In this document: piece after piece, positions 43,297 to 52,387 of the stretch
Layout of the letters: each line of letters begins with the position of its first letter
Position numbering within the stretch: the first letter of the stretch is position 1
Origin: JBBQWT01 sp038210375
Lineage (GTDB): Bacteria > Acidobacteriota > Terriglobia > Terriglobales > Acidobacteriaceae
Assembly (NCBI GenBank): GCA_038210375.1
Contig: JBBQWT010000002.1
Coordinates: 1-64,000 of the forward strand
Direction: 5' to 3'
DNA length: 64,000 nt
Notes under the pieces: generated by a model
Databases searched by the model: none
Told to the model about the DNA's origin: nothing
The model's input: only the letters and a program-made list of their open reading frames with translations
Made by a program: the position numbers and the translations under genes

Positions 43297-43807
43297 AGCC
43301 ATCCTTCCCGACGTTCAGCAGATCTACGACGTCATCCTGCACTTCTCGCAGGAAGGCGCGCTGCTGCCCCGCAGCCTGGCCGAGTTGTGCGAAAACATTC
43401 GCGACTTTGTAGTGGTGGAGATGAATGGCCGCGTAGTGGGCTGCGGCGCTCTGCATCTCTACGGGCAGCATCTGGCCGAGGTTCGTTCCATCGCCGTCCT
43501 GCCCGAGTTGCAAGGGACAGGCGGCGGCCGCAAGCTGATTCGCGCTTTGCTGGCCGAGGCCAGTCGCCAAAAGGTCAGCTGCGTGTGCCTCTTCACCCGG
43601 GTCCCGGGATTCTTCAGCCGCCTGGGATTCGTAGTGGCAAGGCGCGAAGACCTGCCTGACAAGATTTACAAAGATTGTGTGAATTGCCCCAAGCTTCACG
43701 CCTGCGACGAGATCGCCATGTACCGCGGCGAGCTGCCCAACATGGCCATCCTCGAGCCCCCGGGGATAGACGTGCCTTTGCAAAGCCTGGGCCTGTTTAC
43801 TTCATAA
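43283..43807 (+). CDS. argA: GNAT-type N-acetylglutamate synthase
   Basis: Short (174-residue) acetyltransferase catalysing the first arginine step, without the kinase-like domain of E. coli ArgA. Features are RKAILPDVQQIYDVILHFSQ at the N-terminus, LLPRSLAELCENIRDFVVVE, the acetyl-CoA site EVRSIAVLPELQGTGGGRKL, LFTRVPGFFSRLGF, and the DCVNCPKLHACDEIAMYRGE tail, a Cys-rich segment typical of this subgroup. GGAGA precedes the ATG, which lies 14 nt inside argH. Last gene of the operon. Confidence 0.9.
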   Translation: MRTRKAILPDVQQIYDVILHFSQEGALLPRSLAELCENIRDFVVVEMNGRVVGCGALHLYGQHLAEVRSIAVLPELQGTGGGRKLIRALLAEASRQKVSCVCLFTRVPGFFSRLGFVVARREDLPDKIYKDCVNCPKLHACDEIAMYRGELPNMAILEPPGIDVPLQSLGLFTS

Positions 43808-44124
43808 GCAGGCCGGAGCGCGGCGGTTGTTTCCCAATGCGCCGACACAGCTTACAATCCGGCCGTAATCTCAAAGAGCCAGGCTAGCGGTCTCAACCAG
43901 CGAATAGACCCTCCACTTCCTTTCCTTCTGACGATCCCCGGCTTTATCGGGGTGAGGAAGAACCCCCGCTCTCTGACAAACTCTTGGCGCGACCATTCTT
44001 TTCGATCAGTCCCTTCTCAAAGCGGATCCAGACAAATTATCAACTTTGCGCTCTTGACCTGTTTTTGCCCGACGCCCGGTCTTAATCGCGAAAAGTTGAG
44101 CAGGCAAGCTATAATCCTGCGGAT
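43808..44124 (+). other. Intergenic region (317 bp) after the arginine operon
   Basis: No gene seen. CCCCG at 43936-43940 and CGGGG at 43948-43952 form a 5-bp hairpin with a 7-nt loop without a T tract; it may help end the arginine transcript. The promoter of the DUF1175/alpha-2-macroglobulin operon should lie in the right part. Confidence 0.4.
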
Positions 44125-44913
44125 TTGATATTCCCCCAAATCCATCACCGCATAAAGTTCGTGGCGCTCATGGCGGTCCTGGCCATGATTCTGCCTCTGA
44201 TCGGCGGCACAATGCCGGCGACCGCACTCAGCGTCGCTGCCCCCGGCACGGCGGGTCGCGCCGCCGATTCCCTGCGCCTCACCGATGTCTCTGATCGCGC
44301 CGCCTTCCGCCGCTGGTTTACGTTTCTCGCCGAATATCAAGCCTTCACTCCCCCGGCGAAATTGCCCGCCGAGATCAAGGATTGCTCCGCCCTGCTGCGG
44401 TTCGCCTACCGTGAAGCGCTATGGAAACACGATGACGCATGGCTGAGCCAGATGCGTTTGGAAGGCACGCCGCTGCTGCCGGCGGTGAAAGCCTACCAGT
44501 TGCCTCACACGTCTCGGGGAGCACGTATCTTTCGCGTTAGCGACGCCGCCGATTCGGATTCTTATGCCGAATTCGCCGACGCCAGGACCCTCAAGAACCT
44601 GAATTCTCATCTACTGGGACGCGATATGGCACTTGCGCACCCCGGCGACCTGATCTTCTACCGGCAGTTAGAGCAGCATTCGCCGTTTCACTCGATGGTC
44701 TTCGTCGGCCCTAGCCACTTCCCGGACGCGGCCCCCGCCTACCGCGACTGGGTGGTGTATCACACCGGCCCCATCGGCCACGGCCCCGGCCAAGTCAGAA
44801 GATTGCGGCTGATTCAACTGCTGAAACATCCGGATGCCCGCTGGAGGCCGGTCCGGGGCAATCCTAATTTCCTCGGCGTGTACCGCTGGAACATCCTGCG
44901 AGACGATCAATGA
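44125..44913 (+). CDS. DUF1175 family protein (YfaT-like), exported
   Basis: A 262-residue protein with an N-terminal hydrophobic signal (about 12-30, LMAVLAMILPLIGGTMPATA). The DUF1175 core includes FRRWFTFLAEYQAF, DCSALLRFAYREALWKHDDA, HPGDLIFYRQL and FHSMVFVG. D-C-S in the middle and H in the FHSMVFVG block resemble an NlpC/P60-like Cys-His arrangement. In enterobacteria the same family (yfaT) lies beside the alpha-2-macroglobulin yfaS, as here (4-nt overlap with the next gene). The start is uncertain: TTG at 44125 or GTG at 44161. A peptidase or amidase role is inferred from the fold only. Confidence 0.8.
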   Translation: MIFPQIHHRIKFVALMAVLAMILPLIGGTMPATALSVAAPGTAGRAADSLRLTDVSDRAAFRRWFTFLAEYQAFTPPAKLPAEIKDCSALLRFAYREALWKHDDAWLSQMRLEGTPLLPAVKAYQLPHTSRGARIFRVSDAADSDSYAEFADARTLKNLNSHLLGRDMALAHPGDLIFYRQLEQHSPFHSMVFVGPSHFPDAAPAYRDWVVYHTGPIGHGPGQVRRLRLIQLLKHPDARWRPVRGNPNFLGVYRWNILRDDQ

Positions 44914-47900
44914 GGGCCACGGTTACGGGATCGCGAACTCGCCGGTTTATTTCCACGCTGCTTATTTTCGTATGCGCGTTGCATTGCGTATCCGCCCACG
45001 CCCGCGAGCGCCAGCCCTATTTCTCTCTCAGCATCGACAAGACATATTCCCCCGGGGAAAAAATTGCCATCCACTTCTACGGCCGCGATGTTGAGGTGCT
45101 CGATTTCCGGCTGTACCGGGTCAATGACCCAGCTGCGTTTTTTGGCAAACTCGACGATGTTCATGCATTCAACAACGGCTCGAATTTTGGCGTCGAGGAA
45201 CGCATTGACGAGATCTCGCCGCTGGAAAAATTCCATAACTGGAAGCATGATTTGTGGCTGGACATCCGCAATTTCTTGCGCCGGCAATTTACGGCTGAGG
45301 CCCGCGGAGACATTCGCGAACGCCAGGTCAAGGCGAGCGAACGCACCACCATCATCGGCAACGCCGCATTCGCCGACGTCCCCGTGCTCAATCCCGGCCA
45401 GCTTGTTGCCCGCTGGCGCCAGACGATGCCCCCGCGATTTCTCTCGGAAACGCTTGATCTTCCTGTCGATCCCCTGAAATCGGGCGTATACCTTTTGGAA
45501 GCAACCGACGGCAGGCTCAAGGCCTACACCGTCGTCATCGTTTCCGAGGTGGCTTTGATCACCCGCGTGTCTTCGGGACACGCGCTCACTTACCTGGTTG
45601 ACCGCCGCACTGGCATCCCCATCGCCGGCGCCACGGTCTCATACTGGGGCAACAAGGCCCGCCTCGCCCAGGCGACTACCGATGCTCAGGGGCTCGCCGA
45701 TCTGAAACCGGAGAAAGGCGCATCGGAAAACACCTGGGTGCTGGCGCAGCACGGCAGCGACGTCGCCGTCGTCTCGTCCTTCTCGATGAACCAAAGCAGT
45801 TCGCCCGGCGAGGATTGGCGAGGATTCCTCTATACTGACCGCCCCGTCTATCGCCCTGGTCATACGGTTCACTTCAAGGCCATTTTGCGCCGCATCGATG
45901 GCGAGCATTTGAGCGCGCCGCGCACCGGCCAGGTCAACGTCTCCATCCAGGGGCCTGACGAGAAAAAGGTTTATCAAAAAGCCCTTTCCCTCTCCCCGAC
46001 CGGGGCCGTGCACGATGAATTTATTTTGCCTACCAGCACCGCTCTCGGCTATTACTCCATTGAAGCGAACATGGGCAAGGCGTCGGCTTCAGGAAATTTT
46101 TATATCGAGGAGTATAAAAAGCCCGAATACCAGGTGAAGATCACCAGCGAAAAACCCCGCGTTCTGCAGGGCAAATCCATTAAGGTCACTATCGAAGCTC
46201 GCTATTACTTCGGCGAGCCGGTGGCCAATGCCAAAGTTACCTACGTGGTCCACAAGAGCGCTAACTATTTCTCCACCTTTTCTGGGGCCGATGCGGGCGA
46301 CTATGCCGATGAAGAAGGCGGGAGAGGGGGCGACGAAGGCGACGGAGGTGAAGGAGGTGAAGGCGACGGCGTCGAGGGCAATGATCGCTTCAGCGCGGGC
46401 GACCAACTTTCAGAAGTCGAAGGCAAACTGGATGCCGAGGGACGCCTCGTTGTAAGCATCCCCACCCACGTCGAGCAAGACAAGCAAGACATGAATTACC
46501 GCATCGAAGCGCGGGTTACCGACGCCGCCAACCGCGAGGTGGCGGGACACAACTACGTGCTGGCCACCTACGGCAGCTTCCACATTGACCTGCGTGCACA
46601 GAGCTATCTATACCGCGCGGGCGATACCCCGCATTTCACCTTGCGCGCCGAAGATTACGAGGGCCATCCCCTGGCCACCAAGGCACATATCGAAGTAATC
46701 CGTTCCATCTATGGCCAGCCGCGCGAGATTTTAACCCAGCGCGACGTGGAAATCGGCGCCGGCGGCAAAACCGAATTCGATCTTCCCATGAGCGCCACCG
46801 GGAGCCTTGATGTGATCGCCACTGCTACCACGCCTGAGAACCGCCAGGTCAACAGCTCTGCCTACATTTGGATCCCCGGCACGGGACAAAACTGGTTTGG
46901 TGACGGTGACACCCGTCGAATCCAGATTGTTCCCGATAAGAAGACCTATCGCGTCGGCGATGTGGCCCGGGTCCTGATCTCCACCGGCGTGCCTGAGTCC
47001 CACATTCTGGTCACCACCGAGGGCGAAGGTTTGCAATCCAGGCAGGTCATTGCCGCCACCTCGGAGAACGTGACCTTGGAATTTCCCGTCACCAAGGAAA
47101 GCCAGCCGAATTTTTTTGTGAGCGCTGTCTTCATCCGCGACAGCCAGCTCTATCAGGCCACCAGGAGCCTGAAAGTCCCGCCGGTGGAACGCGAGCTGCA
47201 CATTGAGGTGACCCCTTCCAAAGCGCAATACCAGCCGGGCGAGAAAGGGTCACTGCAGATCACCGCAACCGACTATCAAGGCAAGCCTGCGGCCGGCGAA
47301 TTCAGCATCGGGGTTGTGGATGAAGCGCTGTACGCGGTGCGGCCCGACGTCACCGGCAATATCGTGAATGCGTTTTATCCCACCCGCTACCAGCGCTTCT
47401 CCGTGGATTCCTCGCTGTCGTTCTACTTCCATGGCGAAGCCGGCAAGCGTTCCATGATGCTTGCTGGCGCCGGCGGCGGGGTCGGGCGCAATGCTCTTGC
47501 CCAGGTCAAACCGGGCGCGGAAACTCTTATCCAGCCCAAGATTCGCAAAGCCTTCCCCGACACTGCCCTGTGGCTCGCCAGCGTCACCACCGACGCCTCC
47601 GGCAAAGGCGTGGCCAGCATTACCTTCCCCGATTCCCTCACCACCTGGCGCACCACGGTGCGCGGAACGACAGCCGATACCCGGGTCGGCAGCGCCACCA
47701 GCCGCGTCATCGTCCGCAAGAACCTCATGATCCGCCTGAGCGTGCCACGGTTCTTCCGCCAGGGTGATGAGGTTACAGTCTCCGCCCTGGTGCATAACTA
47801 CCTGACTTCCGCCAAACATGTGCGGGTGTCGCTTGATATCACCGGTCTCGAAGTGTTACAGGGCCAGACCCAGGATGTGGACGTCTCCAGCCGCGGCGAA

Positions 47901-49661
47901 GTAAAAGTAGACTGGCGCGTCCGTGCCACCGCGATCGGCGAAGCCAGGCTGCTGGCCAAGGCCCTCACCAACGAAGAATCCGACGCCATCGAGCTGAGCC
48001 TCCCTGTGAATCCATTCGGAGTCAGGCAGGCGCTCTCCCAATCGGGCGCCATCACCGACCCCCAGGGCGCTAACAAGCTGGATATCAGCTATCCCCAGTC
48101 CAGCGATCCCGCCTCTCACGGTCTCGACATCTCGGTGTCTCCTTCGCTGGCGGGAACGATTTTCGGCGCATTGGAATATCTCACCGCTTATCCCTACGGG
48201 TGCACCGAGCAGACCATGTCCAGCTTCCTGCCCAACATCGTGGTGGCCAATGCCCTCAAGCAACTTCACCTGAAGTCCAACGTCGATTCCGCCGGGTTGA
48301 ATCTCAAAATCCATGCCGGCATGGAACGGCTCTACGACTTTCAACATGAGGATGGCGGCTGGGGATGGTGGAAGGATGACGAAAGCATGGTCTTTATGAC
48401 CGCTTACGTGGTGAGCGGCCTGGGACAGGCGAGCGCCGCCGGCTACGAGGTGAAGCCCGAAGTGCTACCCAAGGCACAAACCTGGCTGCAGCAACAGTTG
48501 CAGAATCATCCCAAGATGATCGCCGATCTTCGCGCCTACGTCGTGCTTGCGCTGGCCCAGAATGGGGTCCGGGATCAATCGTCTCTGGATTATCTGTGGC
48601 AGCGCAAAGAAAGCCTTTCGTCGCACGGAATTGCGTTGGCGGGCCTGGCGATGCGCCTCAGCAACGACCCTCGGGCCGGCGACGCGGCCGCCATGCTGGA
48701 GCAACGGGTCAAGCTCGAAGATATGGAAGCCTACTGGCCGGCGCCGTTCGACGGTCTCATGGACATCTACACCGATGACACCCCTGAGACCACCGCCTAT
48801 GCGCTCAAGCTACTGGCCCAAACCAGGCCGGATAGCCCGCTGCTGCCTAAAGCTGTCATGTGGCTTGTCAACCACCGCAGCGAAGCTTATTTCTGGGTCA
48901 GCACCAAGCAGACCGCCATGGTCATCTTCGGGCTCACCGATTATCTAAAAAACAGTCACGAGCTCGAGGCCAATTTTTCCGCCACCGTCACCGTCAATGG
49001 GAAGCCGGTGCTGGCGAAATCATTCAATGCCCAGCAGGCGCTGAGCACAGGCGGACCGGGCATCCACATTCCGTCATCACAACTGAACCCCGGCAGCAAT
49101 GCCGTTGAAATCCGAAAGAACGGGCCCGGAAAGCTTTATTGGTCCACGCGGGCGGAATACTTCTCCTCCGATAAGAAGCTTTACCAGAACGGCAGCATGG
49201 CCTTGAATATTACTCGCGATTATTTCCGTCTTGCGCTCGCCACCACGACCGAAGACAAGATCACCGGCCGCCAGCCGCGTGTCGTTTACGATTTGCGGCC
49301 CCTGAGTGGGTCACTCAAGCCGGGGGACGTTCTCGCGGTGCGGCTCACCGTCAGCGGCGGGGAGTGGAAGTACCTTCTGGTGGAAGATCCCATCCCCGCA
49401 GGCGCTGAATTCATCGAACGCGATGACCTTTATGAACTGAGGAACAAGCCATCCTGGTGGTCCTTCGGATTCTCGCGGCGTGAGTTCCACGATGATCGTT
49501 CCGCCATCTTCCAGACCTATTTCAAAGGCCGCACTGAATACGTCTATCTGCTGAAGGTGGTCAACCCCGGGTTGTTCAAGGTCAGTCCCGCCCTGGTGCA
49601 GCCCATGTACCAGCCCTCGGTCTTGGCCACCAGCGACCCAGCCGCCGTGGAGGTGAAGTGA
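44910..49661 (+). CDS. Alpha-2-macroglobulin family protein with thioester
   Basis: Very large (1583-residue) exported protein. The signal peptide is at about 11-31 (RRFISTLLIFVCALHCVSAHA-like). Macroglobulin domains include the MG2 block WRGFLYTDRPVYRPGHTVHF and the bait-region neighbourhood. A macroglobulin/ANATO-like TTWRTTVRGTTADTR block leads to the thioester motif C1098-T-E-Q1101 in AYPYGCTEQTMSSFLPN, with an alpha/alpha-toroid after it (EDGGWGWWKDDESMVFMTAY). An acidic Gly/Asp/Glu-rich insert lies at about residues 455-495. The intact CTEQ indicates covalent trapping of attacking proteases. It has no lipobox, so it is probably soluble in the periplasm. Overlaps its neighbours by 4 nt on both sides. 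Confidence 0.93.
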   Translation: MRATVTGSRTRRFISTLLIFVCALHCVSAHARERQPYFSLSIDKTYSPGEKIAIHFYGRDVEVLDFRLYRVNDPAAFFGKLDDVHAFNNGSNFGVEERIDEISPLEKFHNWKHDLWLDIRNFLRRQFTAEARGDIRERQVKASERTTIIGNAAFADVPVLNPGQLVARWRQTMPPRFLSETLDLPVDPLKSGVYLLEATDGRLKAYTVVIVSEVALITRVSSGHALTYLVDRRTGIPIAGATVSYWGNKARLAQATTDAQGLADLKPEKGASENTWVLAQHGSDVAVVSSFSMNQSSSPGEDWRGFLYTDRPVYRPGHTVHFKAILRRIDGEHLSAPRTGQVNVSIQGPDEKKVYQKALSLSPTGAVHDEFILPTSTALGYYSIEANMGKASASGNFYIEEYKKPEYQVKITSEKPRVLQGKSIKVTIEARYYFGEPVANAKVTYVVHKSANYFSTFSGADAGDYADEEGGRGGDEGDGGEGGEGDGVEGNDRFSAGDQLSEVEGKLDAEGRLVVSIPTHVEQDKQDMNYRIEARVTDAANREVAGHNYVLATYGSFHIDLRAQSYLYRAGDTPHFTLRAEDYEGHPLATKAHIEVIRSIYGQPREILTQRDVEIGAGGKTEFDLPMSATGSLDVIATATTPENRQVNSSAYIWIPGTGQNWFGDGDTRRIQIVPDKKTYRVGDVARVLISTGVPESHILVTTEGEGLQSRQVIAATSENVTLEFPVTKESQPNFFVSAVFIRDSQLYQATRSLKVPPVERELHIEVTPSKAQYQPGEKGSLQITATDYQGKPAAGEFSIGVVDEALYAVRPDVTGNIVNAFYPTRYQRFSVDSSLSFYFHGEAGKRSMMLAGAGGGVGRNALAQVKPGAETLIQPKIRKAFPDTALWLASVTTDASGKGVASITFPDSLTTWRTTVRGTTADTRVGSATSRVIVRKNLMIRLSVPRFFRQGDEVTVSALVHNYLTSAKHVRVSLDITGLEVLQGQTQDVDVSSRGEVKVDWRVRATAIGEARLLAKALTNEESDAIELSLPVNPFGVRQALSQSGAITDPQGANKLDISYPQSSDPASHGLDISVSPSLAGTIFGALEYLTAYPYGCTEQTMSSFLPNIVVANALKQLHLKSNVDSAGLNLKIHAGMERLYDFQHEDGGWGWWKDDESMVFMTAYVVSGLGQASAAGYEVKPEVLPKAQTWLQQQLQNHPKMIADLRAYVVLALAQNGVRDQSSLDYLWQRKESLSSHGIALAGLAMRLSNDPRAGDAAAMLEQRVKLEDMEAYWPAPFDGLMDIYTDDTPETTAYALKLLAQTRPDSPLLPKAVMWLVNHRSEAYFWVSTKQTAMVIFGLTDYLKNSHELEANFSATVTVNGKPVLAKSFNAQQALSTGGPGIHIPSSQLNPGSNAVEIRKNGPGKLYWSTRAEYFSSDKKLYQNGSMALNITRDYFRLALATTTEDKITGRQPRVVYDLRPLSGSLKPGDVLAVRLTVSGGEWKYLLVEDPIPAGAEFIERDDLYELRNKPSWWSFGFSRREFHDDRSAIFQTYFKGRTEYVYLLKVVNPGLFKVSPALVQPMYQPSVLATSDPAAVEVK

Positions 49662-50491
49662 TGCCGGCGGCCATTCGCAACTCAATTCTCATGATTCGGC
49701 GCTCCCCAAGCATTCTGCTCTTGCACTTGCTGGGCAACCCGCTCTTGTTCCTGCTGCTCATCGTCTGGCTCTGGATCCCCGAACGCCGTCCCGCCCAGCT
49801 CGTCCTCACCGCTCTTCTGGGCTTCACCATCGTTGCCGGCGTGGTAATTCTCCAGGCGCTTACCATGAATCATTTTCGCCAGTGTTCCGGGGAAACAGTT
49901 TCGCCCGTCCGCAGCGCATTCCGGGCCTGTTTACGCCATTTGCCCGCATTCTTGTGCTGGCTTCTGATCGTTATATTTGTGTTTTACAAGCTGGACGAAA
50001 CCGGCGACTCTGCCAGTGCCGCCGGCGCGTACTTCCGTTCCATGTGGACTGCATCATTGCGAGCATCAATTTCTCAGAATGCGGTGGACAAGACCGCAGC
50101 CCATCTCATCTGGATCGCCAAATACTATTTGATTCCAATTTTATTTCTTCCCCTGGGGATGCAGCTTGCCGGGCGGGGTTTTGCCAGCGCCAGAGACGCG
50201 TGGCGGCCCCTGGGCCATCTCAAGTATTGGCTCCTCATGGCCGTGCTTTCGCTTTTGGGAATTTGGCTGCCCGCCCACCTGATGGATTGGAGACCGGGCG
50301 CCGGCCTTTCCATGCAGATGATCAGCCTGGTGCTGCGATTGTCGGCCGCCTTCCTGGCAGCTCTTTTCTCATGGATGCTGGCGCTCGCCCTGACGGGTGA
50401 CATCCTTTGCGCCTGCGACACCGTCCCCCCGCGGGTGCCTGCCCTCATTCAGGATGCGGGCGATCACCGCGACGGGGATGCCGCGGGTTAG
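49658..50491 (+). CDS. Integral membrane protein of unknown function
   Basis: A 277-residue protein with about six predicted membrane helices, for example LLLHLLGNPLLFLLLIVWLW, ALLGFTIVAGVVILQAL, FLCWLLIVIFVFYKL, YYLIPILFLPLGMQLAG and WLLMAVLSLLGIWLPAHL. I do not recognise a family. GTG at 49658 or ATG at 49661 can start it; either overlaps the macroglobulin stop, so it belongs to that operon. Its last 123 nt overlap the 3' end of the convergent SpoIID gene. The final 25 residues are low-complexity and may be a by-product of that overlap. Confidence 0.7.
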   Translation: MMPAAIRNSILMIRRSPSILLLHLLGNPLLFLLLIVWLWIPERRPAQLVLTALLGFTIVAGVVILQALTMNHFRQCSGETVSPVRSAFRACLRHLPAFLCWLLIVIFVFYKLDETGDSASAAGAYFRSMWTASLRASISQNAVDKTAAHLIWIAKYYLIPILFLPLGMQLAGRGFASARDAWRPLGHLKYWLLMAVLSLLGIWLPAHLMDWRPGAGLSMQMISLVLRLSAAFLAALFSWMLALALTGDILCACDTVPPRVPALIQDAGDHRDGDAAG

Positions 50492-52387
50492 CCACGAAAG
50501 CACTTCGCTTCGGCCGTAAATCTCAACCAACTCTCCTATCTCGCGCCGCGCGGCCGTATAGGCGCCGCGCATTGCTGCGGCATCGCCGCGATGGGAAATC
50601 TTTTCGTCGATGCCGGCCATATCCAGTTTGGTCAGCTCTTTGGCGCCTCGCAGGGCGGGCTCTCCGGCATTTTCCCCCGCCAGAAATCCTGCCAAGCCTT
50701 CGCGGAACCACAGCGGCAGCGATGCCGACGCGTTGGCTTCCACCAGTTGATGCACGAATTCGTGTCTCAACGTGGATTCCACAATCCCGCGCGCTCGCAG
50801 CGTCGCCAGCGGTTGCAAACGGATGATCTGCCCGCGCGTGCTCGCCGCCACCCATCCCGGCTCGCCGGTGGCGTCGCGGAATACCTCCACGGTTGGGTAA
50901 ATCTTGATTTGCGGCCGCTCCTTGAGGTGCAAGCCCGTACGCGCCTCTGAATCAATCAGCAACCTGCTGGCACTATCCATCAGTGAACTGTCGCGATCGG
51001 GTTGGGTGGTTAAAACCTCGACGCGCTCATTGCGCAGCGTTTGCCAGTCGATGCCCTGGGCGGAGACCCCGAGCTTGGCGCCCGCATAATAAAAATTCAG
51101 GATATCGCGATAGGTCTTTCCCTCTTTCGCCATCTGGGTGGCGCCCACTTGGCAAAGACCCACCCCGTGTCCGGAGCCTCTGCCTTGCAGGTAGATCTCG
51201 CTACCGCCATCACGAATGTCGTACAGGTCGCTCTTGATAAGGTTCCATCCCAGCGTACGCCCCACGGCAAAGCGCAAGCTGGAAGCTTGTAGCTCCTCAC
51301 TCGCCCCGGTGGCGCCCACCAGTCGCAGGTGCTGCACGCGTCCCGACGGAGTTTTCGACGCGATGGCGAGGCTTTGCAGGTCGCGGGGAACGCGGATGCC
51401 GGATTCCAGCAGCGCTTTTTGCAGATCTAATTTCTTGATGTTCGTCGTCCACCCGCCGCTGGCCCGCAGGCAGTAGGGATCGGGGTGCTGATGGAGATAG
51501 GGTCTTGCCTCGTCGGGCCAGACTTCGCCGGCGGCGGCGACTGTGCCTCCGCAATTCTGGTGGTAATAGGTCGAAGCCGGTCTGCCCTGGTGCCACAGCA
51601 TCTCTCCGGCCGTGGCCTGTAGGGCGGCTTGAATGCGCGCGGACTGTTTCGTGAAACTCAATTTCTGGCAGTGCGTGGAATCGCAAAAATCAACGTGCCA
51701 CGCGGAATGACGAGGGCGAAACCGCGCCGCGAACGTCCGCGCCACGACCGCCATGGCTTTGAGCGATTCATTAGGATCTGAAGGCAGGCTTTCGCCCGCA
51801 ACCGTGGCTTGTACATAATCTTCCACAGGAATTTTTACGGTGGCGATGATGCGTCCCTGGTGGGCCGTAAGGGTCAGCGGAAATTTCAGGTCGCCGGGCC
51901 CCATCATGGGCGATCCGGAGAGTTGCTCGCCCGCCGCCGCCGGAACCGCCAGCCGGTAGCTGCCGGTCACCTGCAGCACAGCGCTGTTGAATTCCGTCAC
52001 CGCGCCATCGCCTGGAGTTTCAAATCTAATTCCCGCCGATGGTGAGAGGTGAGCGCGGTTCGTGGCCCTGGCAGTAGTCTTCTTCTGACCCAGAGCATTC
52101 GCGGCAACAGCCAGCCCCGGGCCTCGAGTCAATGCACCATGCGGCGCCAAGCTCACAGCCAGATGCTCTTCCACGGCGTGAAGAACCAGCTGGGCCGTCT
52201 TCGGGCTGTCTTTGCATGCGACGCATTTTTTGAAATGAAATCCACCTGATCCAGCGGAAAGCAACAACCGCTCAGGAGCATGGACGGAAAACAAGCGGAC
52301 CGTCAGGGCGGGTGGTTGGGCAAATCCCGCCGCCGGAATAAACAACGCCGCAGCCAGTCCGAGACCCACCCTGATCCGAAATTTCAT
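50369..52387 (-). CDS. SpoIID/LytB-domain protein fused to an HExxH peptidase-like domain
   Basis: A 672-residue exported protein. The signal peptide is at 1-23 (GLGLAAALFIPAAGFAQ). A SpoIID/LytB domain (about 190-420) contains VKIPVEDYVQATVAGESLPS, ALKAMAVVARTFA-like text, the donor-site block TYYHQNCGGTVAAAGEVWPD and the end GRGSGHGVGLCQVGA; such domains cut or bind peptidoglycan glycan strands lacking stem peptides. The C-terminal domain has H542-E-F-V-H546 and a downstream E563 in LWFREGLAGFLAG, the HExxH...E layout of gluzincin peptidases. It overlaps the upstream transpeptidase gene by 4 nt, so both probably act on the cell wall. The 3' end overlaps a plus-strand membrane gene. Confidence 0.88.
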   Translation of the reverse strand: MKFRIRVGLGLAAALFIPAAGFAQPPALTVRLFSVHAPERLLLSAGSGGFHFKKCVACKDSPKTAQLVLHAVEEHLAVSLAPHGALTRGPGLAVAANALGQKKTTARATNRAHLSPSAGIRFETPGDGAVTEFNSAVLQVTGSYRLAVPAAAGEQLSGSPMMGPGDLKFPLTLTAHQGRIIATVKIPVEDYVQATVAGESLPSDPNESLKAMAVVARTFAARFRPRHSAWHVDFCDSTHCQKLSFTKQSARIQAALQATAGEMLWHQGRPASTYYHQNCGGTVAAAGEVWPDEARPYLHQHPDPYCLRASGGWTTNIKKLDLQKALLESGIRVPRDLQSLAIASKTPSGRVQHLRLVGATGASEELQASSLRFAVGRTLGWNLIKSDLYDIRDGGSEIYLQGRGSGHGVGLCQVGATQMAKEGKTYRDILNFYYAGAKLGVSAQGIDWQTLRNERVEVLTTQPDRDSSLMDSASRLLIDSEARTGLHLKERPQIKIYPTVEVFRDATGEPGWVAASTRGQIIRLQPLATLRARGIVESTLRHEFVHQLVEANASASLPLWFREGLAGFLAGENAGEPALRGAKELTKLDMAGIDEKISHRGDAAAMRGAYTAARREIGELVEIYGRSEVLSWLTRGIPVAVIARILNEGRHPRGDGVAGAKDVTRQGERQHP

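Noticed and set aside
43936..43952. Hairpin after the arginine operon as a full Rho-independent terminator
   Set aside because: The stem has only 5 bp and no T tract follows; it is described only within the intergenic entry.
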